A DNA stretch of 38,774 nucleotides from Deltaproteobacteria bacterium (GCA_029261815.1 JAJDAQ010000042.1:1-38774), one strand, 5' to 3'. Positions 15,739 to 25,538 are shown, numbered from the stretch's first letter. Translations and numbers: made by a program. Notes: generated by a model from the letters alone, not told the origin.

Positions 15739-16814
15739 GATTCGTCTCCCGCCAATTCCAGGACCCCTCTCGCCAGGCTTCCCGCCTTCATGTCCTCGAG
15801 CACGTCGGCGATCGCGTCCATCGGGTAGACGCGCGTCACGAGCTCATCGAGCAAGAACCTGCCGGACAGATAGAGCTCCGCGTAGCGGGGAATGTCTCGC
15901 TGGGGACGGCTCGAGCCGTAGCGGCAACCGAGGATGGAACGGTCCAGGAAGAGCGCCTCGGGGAGGAACTCGACGCCGGTTCCGAAAGGCGTCACGCCGA
16001 GGATCACGAGGCTCCCGCCCCAATCGAGATAGCCCAGCGCATCTTCGATGACCTGCTTGTGCCCCACGCACTCGAAGACCCAATCGGCTCCGCCGTGCGC
16101 GAGGTCGGCCACGGCCTCCGCGACGTTGGTCGTGCGCGCATCGATGAAGTGCGTGGCGCCGAACTGACGCGCGATGGCTTCCTTCTCGGGGTTCGCATCC
16201 ACCGCGATGATCGGATCCGCGCCGACGAGCCGCAGCGCCTGGATCGCATTCAGCCCGATCCCGCCCACGCCGACAACGACCGCCCGCTCCCCGGCCTCGA
16301 CGCGAGCGCGGTTGAGCACGGCTCCGGCTCCGGTCAAAACGCCGCAGCCGATCAAGCATGCGGAAGCCAGTGGCACCGCCTTCGGGACGGGGACGGCTTG
16401 CGTGGCCTTCACGACAGTGACTTCCGCGAAGGAGGAGACATTGGCAAACGCGTAGTGCGGGGTTCCGTCGAGCGTGAACGGTGTCGGTCGGTGGCCGAAC
16501 GTGTCGCGGCACATCGTCGGTCGGCCACGATCGCAGTGCGCGCACGTGCCGCAGTTGCCGAGGGTCGAAAGCACGACGTGGTCGCCCGGCCGGACATGGT
16601 GCACGCCCGGCCCGGTCCTTTCGACGATCCCCGCGCCTTCGTGGCCCAACACCACGGGGGTTTCAAACGGGATCGTGCCGTTTATGACGCTGAGATCGCT
16701 GTGGCAGACGCCCGAATACGCGATGCGGACGGACACTTCGCCCGCGCCCGGCGCACGCACCTCGAGCCCCTCCCGAACTCGCAGCGCGTCTCCATCGAAG
16801 ACAATCCCTTTCAT
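15735..16814 (-). CDS. zinc-dependent alcohol dehydrogenase (MDR superfamily, class III-like)
   Basis: A 359-residue NAD(P)-dependent dehydrogenase. Catalytic zinc ligands are Cys37 (SGVCHSD), His58 (GHEGAG) and the Cys in LIGCGVLTG. The structural zinc site is C88-C91-C94-C102 (CGTCAHC...MC). The Rossmann motif VVGVGGIG is followed by the Asp of AVDAN, so NAD is preferred. GCGVLTG and the overall pattern match the class III/NDMA-dependent group. The start follows AAGGAGAAGG. It is the first gene of a two-gene operon with the esterase and is divergent from TetR. It probably oxidises an alcohol to the ketone or aldehyde used by the monooxygenases. Confidence 0.9.
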   Translation of the reverse strand: MKGIVFDGDALRVREGLEVRAPGAGEVSVRIAYSGVCHSDLSVINGTIPFETPVVLGHEGAGIVERTGPGVHHVRPGDHVVLSTLGNCGTCAHCDRGRPTMCRDTFGHRPTPFTLDGTPHYAFANVSSFAEVTVVKATQAVPVPKAVPLASACLIGCGVLTGAGAVLNRARVEAGERAVVVGVGGIGLNAIQALRLVGADPIIAVDANPEKEAIARQFGATHFIDARTTNVAEAVADLAHGGADWVFECVGHKQVIEDALGYLDWGGSLVILGVTPFGTGVEFLPEALFLDRSILGCRYGSSRPQRDIPRYAELYLSGRFLLDELVTRVYPMDAIADVLEDMKAGSLARGVLELAGDES

Positions 16815-16877
16815 GTCGACCTTCTCCTTGCCCGCCGTCGCCCACCCACTGGCCCAGGGACGGGCCATCTGCGCGTG

Positions 16878-16905
16878 TTTACCTTTTGTACCCTGAGAGT
16901 ATACT
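16878..16905 (+). promoter_or_regulatory. candidate promoter for the TetR-monooxygenase operon
   Basis: TTTACC (16878-16883) and TATACT (16900-16905) are 16 bases apart and resemble -35 and -10 boxes. The -10 ends 6 bases before the ATG at 16912, and no Shine-Dalgarno sequence is visible, so the transcript could be leaderless. AGTATACT (16898-16905) is also a perfect 8-base palindrome and could be part of an operator. Confidence 0.45.
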
Positions 16906-16911
16906 TCGACT

Positions 16912-17607
16912 ATGCCGTCCGCTCTCGACGCGTACCCTTCTCGTGACACCGCAGCGTACCGCCGGATCCTCGCCGCAGCCGAGGCGCACTTCGGAACACT
17001 CGGATTCCAGAAGGCGACCGTGGTCGAGATCGCGTCCTCGGCCCAGGTCTCAAAGCCCCTCGTCTATCGTTATTTCAAGTCCAAGGAGCACCTCTACGAG
17101 GTCGTGATCAGCCAACTCGTCGAGGGATGGAACGAAGAGCTGCTGGCGGAACTCAGCTTTTCCACGGCAGCCTCCAGCGAAGCGTCCGGCCCAGCGAGCG
17201 GAGACACCGTGGCCGAGGCACTGCGTCGGATGCATCGCGTCTCGCTCGACTTCGCCCGACAGCGGCCGCTACTGCGCGGGCTCCTGGCGAAAGAAGGCCG
17301 CCTCCTGCTCGCGTCGTACAGCGACATCGTGGAGCGGACCAACGCGACGTTGAAGGCACAGATCGAGCAGTGTCTCCAAGCGGGCATCGAGGCCGGCGAA
17401 GTCCGGTTGAACCTTCCCGTCGACGCGATGGCGGACGCGGTCACGGAAATCCATCTGGCCTACGTCGAACGCATCGTGTCGGGTACGGAAACGCCCGACG
17501 CCAAACAAGTGGCGCTCGACGGGTTCGAGTGCCTGCTATTCGGCATCTGCTTGAACGATGGAGGCGCCGCTGCGGCGCCTCGGAAGCGACGGAAGCGATC
17601 GAGATGA
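16912..17607 (+). CDS. TetR-family transcriptional regulator
   Basis: A 231-residue regulator with a typical N-terminal HTH: RILAAAEAHFGTLGFQKATVVEIASSAQVSKPLVYRYFKSKEHLYEVV, which spans the TetR signature. The C-terminal ligand domain is not assignable; the last residues (RKRRKRSR) are strongly basic. Its stop overlaps the start of the following monooxygenase by four bases (ATGA). It is divergent from the alcohol dehydrogenase-esterase operon, 97 bases away, and probably controls both units. Confidence 0.9.
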   Translation: MPSALDAYPSRDTAAYRRILAAAEAHFGTLGFQKATVVEIASSAQVSKPLVYRYFKSKEHLYEVVISQLVEGWNEELLAELSFSTAASSEASGPASGDTVAEALRRMHRVSLDFARQRPLLRGLLAKEGRLLLASYSDIVERTNATLKAQIEQCLQAGIEAGEVRLNLPVDAMADAVTEIHLAYVERIVSGTETPDAKQVALDGFECLLFGICLNDGGAAAAPRKRRKRSR

Positions 17608-19412
17608 GTCCCACAAAATCCGACCTCAGCAATCTCCCTGATCTCGACGCGATGCGCGAGAAGTACCGACGCGAGCGCGACAAGCGGTTGCGCCAGGACG
17701 GCTCCACGCAGTTCCGCGAACTGATGAGCGAGGGCTCGCACAACGACATCGATCCCAACGTGGAACCCGGCTTCACCCGAGAGCCGACGAACGCAGAAAC
17801 CGAGGTCGTGATCGTCGGCGGCGGCTTCGGCGGTCTCCTGATGAGCGTGCGCCTCCGTGAGGCCGGCATTGAAGACTTCCGTATCGTGGAAGCGGGCGGC
17901 GACTTCGGCGGCACCTGGTACTGGAATCGCTACCCGGGCGTGCAATGCGACGTGGAATCGTACGTCTACATGCCGCTTCTGGAAGAACTCGGCACCATCC
18001 CGACCGAGAAGTACGCGCATGGTCCGGAGATCTTCGCCCACGCCCAGGCGATCGGCCGACACTACGACCTCTACGAGCGCGCCCTCTTCCAGACCCAGGT
18101 GAGCGCGCTCGACTGGGACGAATCCGAAGAGCGCTGGACTGTCGCGACGAACCGCGGCGACCAGATTCGCGCGCGGTTCGTGTGCATGGCCAACGGGCCC
18201 TACTCGAAGCCGAAGCTGCCCGGCATCCCCGGACTCGGTGACTTCGAGGGACATACCTTCCATACGAGCCGTTGGGACTACGAATACACGGGCGGCGATA
18301 CCACGGGCGGACTCACTCGACTCAGGGACAAACGCGTTGGCGTCATCGGAACCGGCGCGACCGCGATCCAGGCCGTGCCCCACCTTGGGCGCGACGCGGG
18401 CCACGTCTATGTCTTCCAGCGCACGCCCTCGACCGTCGACGTGCGCGACAACGCGCCGACCGACCCGGACTTCGCGAAGACGCTCGAGCCGGGCTGGCAA
18501 AAAAGACGGATGGACAACTTCAACGCCCTGATGGACGGCCGGGCGCAGGAAGAGGACCTCGTCGGGGATCGATGGACCGAACTCACCAACGGCATGCACG
18601 CGGTCATAGCCGAGCACCCGAACCCGGCCGAACTCACGGAGGACGAGATCGGGCTCATCGCCGAGCGCGTCGACCTGAGAAAGATGGAACGCGTACGGGG
18701 ACGCATCGATGAGGTCATCGAAGACCCCGCAACGGCCGAAGCCATGAAGCCCTGGTACCGCTATCTCTGCAAGCGCCCGTGCTTTCACGACGAGTACCTG
18801 CCGACGTTCAATCGGCCGAACGTCACGCTCGTCGATACCCAAGGAAAGGGGGTCGAAAGGGTCACTGCGCGCGGCGTTGTGGCGGGCGGTCAGGAGTACG
18901 AACTCGACTGCCTGATCTTCGCGACAGGCTTCGATGTCAGCCAGAACTACACGCGACGCGCTGGCTACGAAGTCACCGGCCGCGGCGGGCAGAAGCTGAG
19001 TGACAAGTGGGCCGATCGCACGTCGACGTTTCAGAGCTTCTTCACCCGGGGTTTCCCGAACTGCTTCTTCATGATGGGTTTCCAGAGCGGGCTCACGCCC
19101 AACATCCCACACAGCATCGATGAACAGAGCCAGCATCTGGCCTACGTCATTCGCGAGGTGCGAAGTCGCGGCGCCAGATCGGTCGAGCCGGCCCAGCATG
19201 CCGAAGACGCCTGGGGCGCCGAGATCGACAAGGGGAACGGCTTTCTCCAAATCCAAGCGAGCTGTACACCCGGCTATTTCAACGATGAAGGCAAACTCGG
19301 CGAAAGCCAGGGGTGGCTGGCGGGCTTCTATCCGGAAGGCACCGAAGCCCTGTTCGCCCACTTCCGCGACTGGCGAGCAGACGGAAAGCTCGAGGGCCTC
19401 GAACTTTCCTGA
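17604..19412 (+). CDS. flavin-containing monooxygenase, Baeyer-Villiger type (cyclohexanone-monooxygenase-like)
   Basis: A 602-residue FAD/NADPH enzyme. The FAD motif is VVIVGGGFGG (68-77), followed by FGGTWYWNRYPGVQCDVESYVYMP, a hallmark of cyclohexanone and cyclopentanone monooxygenases. The Baeyer-Villiger fingerprint is FEGHTFHTSRW. The NADPH motif is GVIGTGATAIQ, then VYVFQRTPSTVDVR. The C-terminal ATGFD is also conserved. It is translationally coupled to TetR by an ATGA overlap. It likely converts ketones to esters or lactones, which the neighbouring esterase would cleave. It is related to, but clearly distinct from, the monooxygenase at 11808-13691. Confidence 0.92.
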   Translation: MSPTKSDLSNLPDLDAMREKYRRERDKRLRQDGSTQFRELMSEGSHNDIDPNVEPGFTREPTNAETEVVIVGGGFGGLLMSVRLREAGIEDFRIVEAGGDFGGTWYWNRYPGVQCDVESYVYMPLLEELGTIPTEKYAHGPEIFAHAQAIGRHYDLYERALFQTQVSALDWDESEERWTVATNRGDQIRARFVCMANGPYSKPKLPGIPGLGDFEGHTFHTSRWDYEYTGGDTTGGLTRLRDKRVGVIGTGATAIQAVPHLGRDAGHVYVFQRTPSTVDVRDNAPTDPDFAKTLEPGWQKRRMDNFNALMDGRAQEEDLVGDRWTELTNGMHAVIAEHPNPAELTEDEIGLIAERVDLRKMERVRGRIDEVIEDPATAEAMKPWYRYLCKRPCFHDEYLPTFNRPNVTLVDTQGKGVERVTARGVVAGGQEYELDCLIFATGFDVSQNYTRRAGYEVTGRGGQKLSDKWADRTSTFQSFFTRGFPNCFFMMGFQSGLTPNIPHSIDEQSQHLAYVIREVRSRGARSVEPAQHAEDAWGAEIDKGNGFLQIQASCTPGYFNDEGKLGESQGWLAGFYPEGTEALFAHFRDWRADGKLEGLELS

Positions 19413-19712
19413 GCTCGCGAGGTTGGAGGCAACCGGCCACGAGACGCGACAGGGTTCAGAGGGCCATTCCTGCGTACGTGGCGACGACGGGCTGATTCGG
19501 CTGCCGCGCCTGCTGCGCAGGACGTGCGGCTGTTCATGACGCCGGGGGTCGATCGCAGCTTCGGTGGTATCTGTCCCGCCTAGGTCCACTATCTGACCAC
19601 GAGCGACCGCTCGATCGAGACCGGCTCCGCCCAGAGCGACGGTATCGCGTCCTGACAGGCGCCGGTCCGGAGATCCTCGTAGCCGGTACTTGTCTTTTCG
19701 TGGTCTCGGACG
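19413..19712. other. convergent intergenic region, no gene recognised
   Basis: The 300 bases lie between the convergent monooxygenase and CoA-transferase genes. A GC-rich imperfect hairpin (CCGCGCCTGCTGCGCAGGACGTGCGG) spans about 19503-19528 but has no T-run. I see no coding sequence. Confidence 0.35.
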
Positions 19713-20912
19713 CTAGGCGCGGCGAATCACGCCGCGGTCTTCGAGCGCGGCCAGGTCCTCGCTCGATAGCCCCAGCTCGCCTTGCAGGACGTCTTCGGTG
19801 TGCTCGCCCAGGAGCGGTGCGCGTTCGAACGGGACCTCGCTGTTCGAAAGCCGCGGTGCCCAGCCGAGCAGCGGGACTTCTCCAAGCTCCGGATGCTCGA
19901 CCGTCTGGATGAAGTCACGGGCCTGCAGGTGCGGATCCTCGTATAGGTCCTTCGTGTCCAGAGTCGCAGAACACGGGACGCCGGCTTCCCCGAGGATCTT
20001 CATCGCTTCGTGTTTGGTGTGCTCGCGCGTCCACGTAGCGATCTCTTCGTAGAGCGCGGGGCCGTTCTGCATGCGAGCGATACCAGTCGAGAAGCGTTCG
20101 TCGGCCACCATATCGACGCGATCGATGGTCATGCAGAGCGCGTCCCAATGCGGGTTCGTCACGGTGATGAGGTAGAGCCAGTCGTTTGAGCCGAAGGGCT
20201 TGCACGGGTAGAGGCCGGTCGGCCCCGAGCCCATCGAGTTGCCGGCGCGCGGCGCGACGCCCTTGCCCCACTCGCCTGCAAACGAGATGCGGGTGCGCAT
20301 GAAGTACGTCATCGCTTCCTGCATCGAGATCTCGATGTGTTGGCCTTCGCCCGTTCGCAGCCGCTGGACATACGCCGCCAGGATCGCCATGCCCATCTGC
20401 ACGCCAGTGCCGGAGTCGCCGAACGTCGGGCCGGGCAGGAGCGGCGGGCCGTCGGGCTCCCCCGTGATCGAGAACGCACCCGACGCGGCCTGCGCGACCA
20501 TGTCGTACGACTTGTACTGCGAGTACGGGCCCGAGTCGCCGAAGCCGCGGATCTGCGCGTGGATGACCGCGGGGTGCACGGCCTTCAGGTCTTCGTATGC
20601 GACGCCGAGCCGCTCAGCGACGCCCGGTCCGTAGTTCTCGATGAAGACGTCGAACGCTGGCAGCAGCTTCTTCAGGAGGTCACGCCCCGCTTCCTGTTGC
20701 AGGTTCAGCGAGACGCTCTTCTTGTTCGCGTTCCAGTTGCAGAAGTACGGTGAGTAGTCGGACCCGGTCGCGATCCCACGGCCCGGGTCTCCGAAGGTCG
20801 TCGATTCGATCTTCACGACATCGGCGCCCATCCAGGCGAGCGCCTGCGTGCACGAGGTGCCCGCTTCGTACTGGGTCATGTCGAGAATGCGCAGTCCGTC
20901 GAGTGCGGGCAT
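19713..20912 (-). CDS. CaiB/BaiF family III CoA transferase
   Basis: A 399-residue protein with the typical start LDGLRILDMTQYEAGTSCTQALAWMGADVVKIE, then ENYGPGVAERLGV and RGFGDSGPY. The catalytic Asp of the family is Asp137 in KSYDMVAQAASG. The C-terminal half includes AGVPCSATLDTKDLYEDPHLQAR, typical of the family. The enzyme moves CoA between carboxylic acids and would activate an acid for beta-oxidation-like breakdown. The length matches the family (about 400). It is convergent with the second monooxygenase and fits the catabolic island by function, though it is not in the same operon. Confidence 0.9.
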   Translation of the reverse strand: MPALDGLRILDMTQYEAGTSCTQALAWMGADVVKIESTTFGDPGRGIATGSDYSPYFCNWNANKKSVSLNLQQEAGRDLLKKLLPAFDVFIENYGPGVAERLGVAYEDLKAVHPAVIHAQIRGFGDSGPYSQYKSYDMVAQAASGAFSITGEPDGPPLLPGPTFGDSGTGVQMGMAILAAYVQRLRTGEGQHIEISMQEAMTYFMRTRISFAGEWGKGVAPRAGNSMGSGPTGLYPCKPFGSNDWLYLITVTNPHWDALCMTIDRVDMVADERFSTGIARMQNGPALYEEIATWTREHTKHEAMKILGEAGVPCSATLDTKDLYEDPHLQARDFIQTVEHPELGEVPLLGWAPRLSNSEVPFERAPLLGEHTEDVLQGELGLSSEDLAALEDRGVIRRA

Positions 20913-21105
20913 CGGGAGCCTCCGTGCAGGGCGAGTCGTTGAAGATTAGCGAGTCCGCACCTCTCCTGGGCGGTCACCCGATCGTGGACGGCCCGCGCGG
21001 ACCGGGTCTGGCCGACGCGACCCGTTCCTTTCGGCGTGGCCCGAGTACAGGCAGGGGAGCTTCGGGCCGAGCACGAAGCGCTCGCGGGTCCGCGCGGACC
21101 GGCGA

Positions 21106-24100
21106 CTAACGTTCAGCCGGTAGCGTCGGCCACTTGTCCTGCGCGCCCTTGCGCGCCCCCGTGAGCAGGCGAGAGGCGCCTCGCTTCAGGTCGTCGGCGA
21201 TGACGATCGATGCCGGGACGAGTAGCAGGGTGAAGAATGTCGCGATCAGGACGCCGAACCCGAGGGACACCGCCATCGGGATGACCATCTGTGCCTGGGC
21301 GCTGGAGTCCAGCATCACCGGCGTCAGGCCCGCGAAGGTGGTGAGCGAGGTCAACATGATGGCCCGGAAACGCGACTGGCCGGCCTGGACCGCCGCCTGG
21401 TCCAGGGGGAGGCCCTTGTCCCGGAGTCGGTTGAGGAACGTGACGAGGACCAGGCTGTCGTTCACGACCACGCCTGCGCAGGCCATCACGCCGATCAGCG
21501 AAAACATGCTGAGCGTCGTTCCCGTGACGAGATGGCCGATGATGGCGCCCACATAGCCGAACGGAATCACGATCATGATGAAAACCGGCTGGAGGTAGGA
21601 ACGCAGCGGAATCGCGAGCAGTGTAAAGATGGAGAGGAGCGCGACCAGCAAACCTCGGGCGAGACCGGCCAGTGCCTCGCGGCGCTCTGATTCTTCGCCG
21701 TCGAACACGAAACTCACGCCCGGGAACTCGGCCAGCAGGTCGGGGAGCACGACACCTTCCATGTCGGTCAGGATCTCTCCGGCGTTGGCGGACCCTTCAT
21801 CGAGGTCCGCCGTAATCGTGACCGTCCGGTAGCGGTCGCGTCGGAGGATCGACGATGGGCCTCGGTCTTCGACAACCGATGCGACCGCGCCAAACGGCAC
21901 GGCGGTTCCGTCGGGGAGCCGGATCCGCATGTTCTCGACATCCGCGAGGGAGAGTCGCTCGCTCGCCGGATAGCGGACCATCACCTTCACCTCGTCGCGG
22001 CCCCGCTGGATGCGCTGTGCTTCTGCGCCGTAGAACGCCTGTCGCACCTGTCGCCCGACGTTCTCGAGACTCAAGCCCAGGGCCTCGGCACCGGGCAAGA
22101 TCGCGAGCTTCAGCTCGCGTTTGCCGTCGCGGTTGGAGTCCCGGATGTCAAACACGCCCGGGTACTCGCCGAGCTTCTCGCTGACCCGCAGGGCGGCCTG
22201 GCCCAGGATCTCTACGTCGTCGCCCCGGAGTTCGATCGCGATCGGGTCTCCGAAGTGGTGGTGGACGCCACTGAACTTCAGTTCCTCCACGCCAGGGATC
22301 GATCCCGTCAGTTCGCGCCAGCGGTTGGCGATGTCGCCTGCGTGGAGGCTTCGCACCTCGGAGGGGCTGAGTTCCGCGGCGACCATTCCAAGGTGGGTTT
22401 GTCCCGCCGCCGCGCGCCCGCCGGGCCGGCCGCCTCCGCGCTGCGAGCCGACGATGCTCATCACGTGCTGGAACATCGGGGGTTCGTTCGACCGCTGTTC
22501 CTCGGCGAGTTGTGCACGCAGCCGCTCTGCCGATTCCTCGATCCGCCGGATCGCCTTTTGGGTCTGCCAGGCGGGCGTGCCGAGGGGCATCGTCAAGCTC
22601 GCCCGAACCGAGTCCGCCTCCATCGGCGCCATCATCACCGTCTTCATGTGGCCGGAGCCGATCAAGGCGAGCGCAACGAAGAAGAGACCGAAGGCCGCTG
22701 CAGCGGTCACATAGCGACGCTCGACGCACGCGGTCACCGCTGGTGCGTAGATGTTCTCGGTAACATGGCGGAGCCAGACTGCGACCCGTTTCTGGACGCG
22801 CGCCCAGGCGATCGAGATCTTTCGCTTCGGCGTCGAGCCAACCCCCGATCCATGCGCCAGGTGCGACGGCAGGACCAGCTTCGATTCGATCAGCGAGAAA
22901 CCGAGAGCGATCATCATCACGCCCGAGATACCGAGCGCCATGAATCGCATCTGGCCGCCGATCAGCGCAAACGGCGCGAATGCGGCCACCGTCGTGAGCA
23001 CGCCGAATATCACTGGGACAGCGACTTCCTCCGCGCCCTCGATCGCGGCCTCGATCGGGTTGTCGGGGTTGCGTTCCTGATGGGTGTAGATGTTCTCACC
23101 GGTCACGATCGCGTCGTCCACCAGGATTCCCAACGCCATGATGAATGAGAACAACGTCATGATGTTGATGTCGATGTCGAATGCCGGCATCAGTGCGAGC
23201 GCGCCAAGGACGGAGACGGGTACGCCCATCGCCACCCAGAAGGCGACGCGGAGTTTCAGGAAGAAGGCCAGCAGCACGAGGACGAGCACGAAACCGCCCG
23301 ACGCATTGCGCAGCATCATGCCGATGCGATCGGCGAGAAAGCGCGATTCATCGTCCCAGAGCGTGAGGCTGAGCCCCTCCGGAAGCCGTGCCGCTGCCAG
23401 CGCGACATGGGCCTTCACGGTATTGGCGACATCGAGGGCATGCTGGTCCCCGACCCGGAATACCTTGACCAGCACGGCGGGCTCACCGTCGAAGCGCGCG
23501 AACTTGGCCGTTTCCTCGAAGCCGTCCCGGACGCTGGCGACATCGCCGACGACGACGCGAGACCCATCGTCGCGCGTCACCAGTGGGATTGCCGCGAACT
23601 CGGCGCCCCGATAGGCCTGGCCTTCGGTGCGCAGCAGAATCTCGCCTCCCTCACTCTTGACGCTGCCGCCTGGCATGTCGAGCGAGGAGCGACGCACCGC
23701 GAGAATGACGTCGTCGAATCGAAGCCCGTAGCGTTGCAGTGCCGTTTCGGAGACTTCGATGGAAATCTCGTAGGGCCGGATCGCCGAGAGCGTCACCTTC
23801 GAGACGCCGGGGAGCGAGGCGAGTTCGTCGCGCAAGCCGTGGCCCAATTCGGTGAGCGTTCTTTCGTCCGCATCCCCGTGGAGCGCGATATCGATGACCG
23901 CGCGGCTCCACACCACTTCACTGACGACGGGTTTCTCCGTCTCTTCGGGCAACGTGCGGATGCCGTTGATCCGGGAGTTCAGTTCGGTGAGCGCCCGGGA
24001 CATCTCGTAGTCGTCTTCCAACTCGAGCATCAGGTTCGTGGCGCCTTCGTTGGCCGAGGCGACGAGTTCCTTGATGCCTTCGACATCCTGCACTTCTTCT

Positions 24101-24306
24101 TCGAGCCGTGTCGTCACCGAGGATTCGACGTCTTCGGGAGAAGCGCCCGGATAGACCACGGTGGCCGAGACATAGTTGATCTCGAAGTCGGGCATGATCG
24201 TCTGCTTGATCGTCGGCACGCTCAGCAGCCCCGCGATCATGATCCCGAACATCAGCAGGTTGGCGGCGACGTGGTTGCGCGCGAACCATTCGATCCAGCC
24301 GGTCAT
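21106..24306 (-). CDS. RND efflux permease (AcrB/HAE-type)
   Basis: A 1066-residue inner-membrane transporter with two repeats of six membrane segments and two large periplasmic loops. An N-terminal anchor (WIEWFARNHVAANLLMFGIMIAGL) is followed by QTIMPDFEINYVSATVVYPGASPEDVE. The proton-relay pair appears in ALGILVDDAIVTGENIY, equivalent to the two Asp in AcrB TM4. A second-half motif VIGHLVTGTTLSMFSLIGVMACAGVVVNDSLVL is conserved. Its ATG overlaps the stop of the membrane-fusion gene by four bases. It pumps substrates out with protons. No TolC-type outer-membrane gene is in the window. Confidence 0.95.
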   Translation of the reverse strand: MTGWIEWFARNHVAANLLMFGIMIAGLLSVPTIKQTIMPDFEINYVSATVVYPGASPEDVESSVTTRLEEEVQDVEGIKELVASANEGATNLMLELEDDYEMSRALTELNSRINGIRTLPEETEKPVVSEVVWSRAVIDIALHGDADERTLTELGHGLRDELASLPGVSKVTLSAIRPYEISIEVSETALQRYGLRFDDVILAVRRSSLDMPGGSVKSEGGEILLRTEGQAYRGAEFAAIPLVTRDDGSRVVVGDVASVRDGFEETAKFARFDGEPAVLVKVFRVGDQHALDVANTVKAHVALAAARLPEGLSLTLWDDESRFLADRIGMMLRNASGGFVLVLVLLAFFLKLRVAFWVAMGVPVSVLGALALMPAFDIDINIMTLFSFIMALGILVDDAIVTGENIYTHQERNPDNPIEAAIEGAEEVAVPVIFGVLTTVAAFAPFALIGGQMRFMALGISGVMMIALGFSLIESKLVLPSHLAHGSGVGSTPKRKISIAWARVQKRVAVWLRHVTENIYAPAVTACVERRYVTAAAAFGLFFVALALIGSGHMKTVMMAPMEADSVRASLTMPLGTPAWQTQKAIRRIEESAERLRAQLAEEQRSNEPPMFQHVMSIVGSQRGGGRPGGRAAAGQTHLGMVAAELSPSEVRSLHAGDIANRWRELTGSIPGVEELKFSGVHHHFGDPIAIELRGDDVEILGQAALRVSEKLGEYPGVFDIRDSNRDGKRELKLAILPGAEALGLSLENVGRQVRQAFYGAEAQRIQRGRDEVKVMVRYPASERLSLADVENMRIRLPDGTAVPFGAVASVVEDRGPSSILRRDRYRTVTITADLDEGSANAGEILTDMEGVVLPDLLAEFPGVSFVFDGEESERREALAGLARGLLVALLSIFTLLAIPLRSYLQPVFIMIVIPFGYVGAIIGHLVTGTTLSMFSLIGVMACAGVVVNDSLVLVTFLNRLRDKGLPLDQAAVQAGQSRFRAIMLTSLTTFAGLTPVMLDSSAQAQMVIPMAVSLGFGVLIATFFTLLLVPASIVIADDLKRGASRLLTGARKGAQDKWPTLPAER

Positions 24307-25538
24307 TCGGCGCCCTCCCGGTTCGAGCGCACACGCATGCCATCCACCGCAGCCCGGATCGGGCTGACGATCACGGTGTCGCCGGGAGCCAGTCCCCGAT
24401 CGATCACGACCTCCGCACGGCCGCGCCGCAAGACCGAGACGTCCGTGAAGTGCAGACGATCTTCCTTCACCACGTGGACCCGATCCCCGTCGCGGAGGGC
24501 CGCGTTCGGGAGGACGAATACGTTCTCGAGCCGGCGCCCGCTGATCTCGGCACGAACGAAGAGGCCGGAGGGAAGCGGCACACGTCCATCGCTGGGGTTC
24601 AACGGATCGTCGACACGGGCGACCGCGTGCATCATGCGCGTGCGCAGATCGATCTCACCTTCAGTGCGCACGAGTCGCGCGGGCCAGGTGCGTTCCTGCC
24701 CTCCGAGGCTGGCGCTGAGGACGACGCGGGCGCCGGCCACATCCTCGGCCTCCTTTCCGCTCGGGAAGGTGAGGTAGGCGAGTTCGCTGGTGCGAATCGG
24801 CAACCGCACTTCGGAATAGTCGACGGCATAGACCCGTGCGAGCAGGGACCCGGGACTCACGAACTGGCCCAGGTCGACCGAGCGCGCACGTACGCGCCCG
24901 GCGAATGGTGCGGTCACGACCGTACGTTCAAGGTCGAGTTGAGCCTGGGCCAGGTTCGCGCGCGCCTGATCGAGGGTTGCGCCGGCGACGAGTGCACGAT
25001 TCTCGAACTGCTCGAGGTCCGAGGCGCTCACCACCCCTTGCGCAACGAGTTCCCGGCGGCGCCGTGCTTCGGATTGGGCGAGACGACTTTCGCTCTGGGC
25101 CAGCTTCACCGCGGCGCGATGGCGGTCGACCGAGATCCGATATTCACGGGCGTCGAGCCGCAGCAGCGCCTCTCCGGCCTCGAAAGATCCACCGGCTTCG
25201 AGTGCGGGTGCCACTTCGACGACCCGCCCGCGTACCTCGGCCACGAGGTCGCTCTCGGTTCGCGGTTCGACGGTTCCGTGCGCGACGACGGTGAGATCGA
25301 ACGATTGGGGTACGACCGAGACCACGTCGACGTAGGGAATCGTCGGCTCGGGCCGAACCCGCGTCGGCTCCGGTTTGGTAACGAAGAGCGCGGCCACGAC
25401 CAGAAGCGCGCCGCCTAGCACCACGAGTGGAAGAAACCAGCGCGGGCGCTTCGGCTTCGCGGACTTGGGGTGAAGCGGGCTCGGCGCACTGGGGGGCGAC
25501 GCGGGCGCTTCCTCGACCGGCAGGGGCGTCTCGTTCAC
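24303..25538 (-). CDS. RND membrane-fusion (periplasmic adaptor) protein
   Basis: A 411-residue HlyD/AcrA-type adaptor. A Pro-rich cytoplasmic tail (1-31) precedes one membrane anchor (WFLPLVVLGGALLVVAALFV, about 34-53). Lipoyl-like halves (VVAHGTVEPRTESDLVAEVRGRVVEV and VTAPFAGRVRARSVDLGQFV) flank a coiled-coil hairpin rich in Ala, Gln and Leu (about residues 130-190). Beta-barrel and membrane-proximal regions follow. It bridges the permease and an outer-membrane channel. Both ends overlap neighbours by ATGA, giving a tightly coupled TetR-MFP-RND operon. Confidence 0.93.
   Translation of the reverse strand: MNETPLPVEEAPASPPSAPSPLHPKSAKPKRPRWFLPLVVLGGALLVVAALFVTKPEPTRVRPEPTIPYVDVVSVVPQSFDLTVVAHGTVEPRTESDLVAEVRGRVVEVAPALEAGGSFEAGEALLRLDAREYRISVDRHRAAVKLAQSESRLAQSEARRRRELVAQGVVSASDLEQFENRALVAGATLDQARANLAQAQLDLERTVVTAPFAGRVRARSVDLGQFVSPGSLLARVYAVDYSEVRLPIRTSELAYLTFPSGKEAEDVAGARVVLSASLGGQERTWPARLVRTEGEIDLRTRMMHAVARVDDPLNPSDGRVPLPSGLFVRAEISGRRLENVFVLPNAALRDGDRVHVVKEDRLHFTDVSVLRRGRAEVVIDRGLAPGDTVIVSPIRAAVDGMRVRSNREGAE

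Noticed and set aside
17460..19589. A long open frame (about 700 codons) on the minus strand
   Set aside because: It lies exactly antisense to the flavin monooxygenase at 17604-19412, and its translation has no family resemblance; it is a high-GC shadow.
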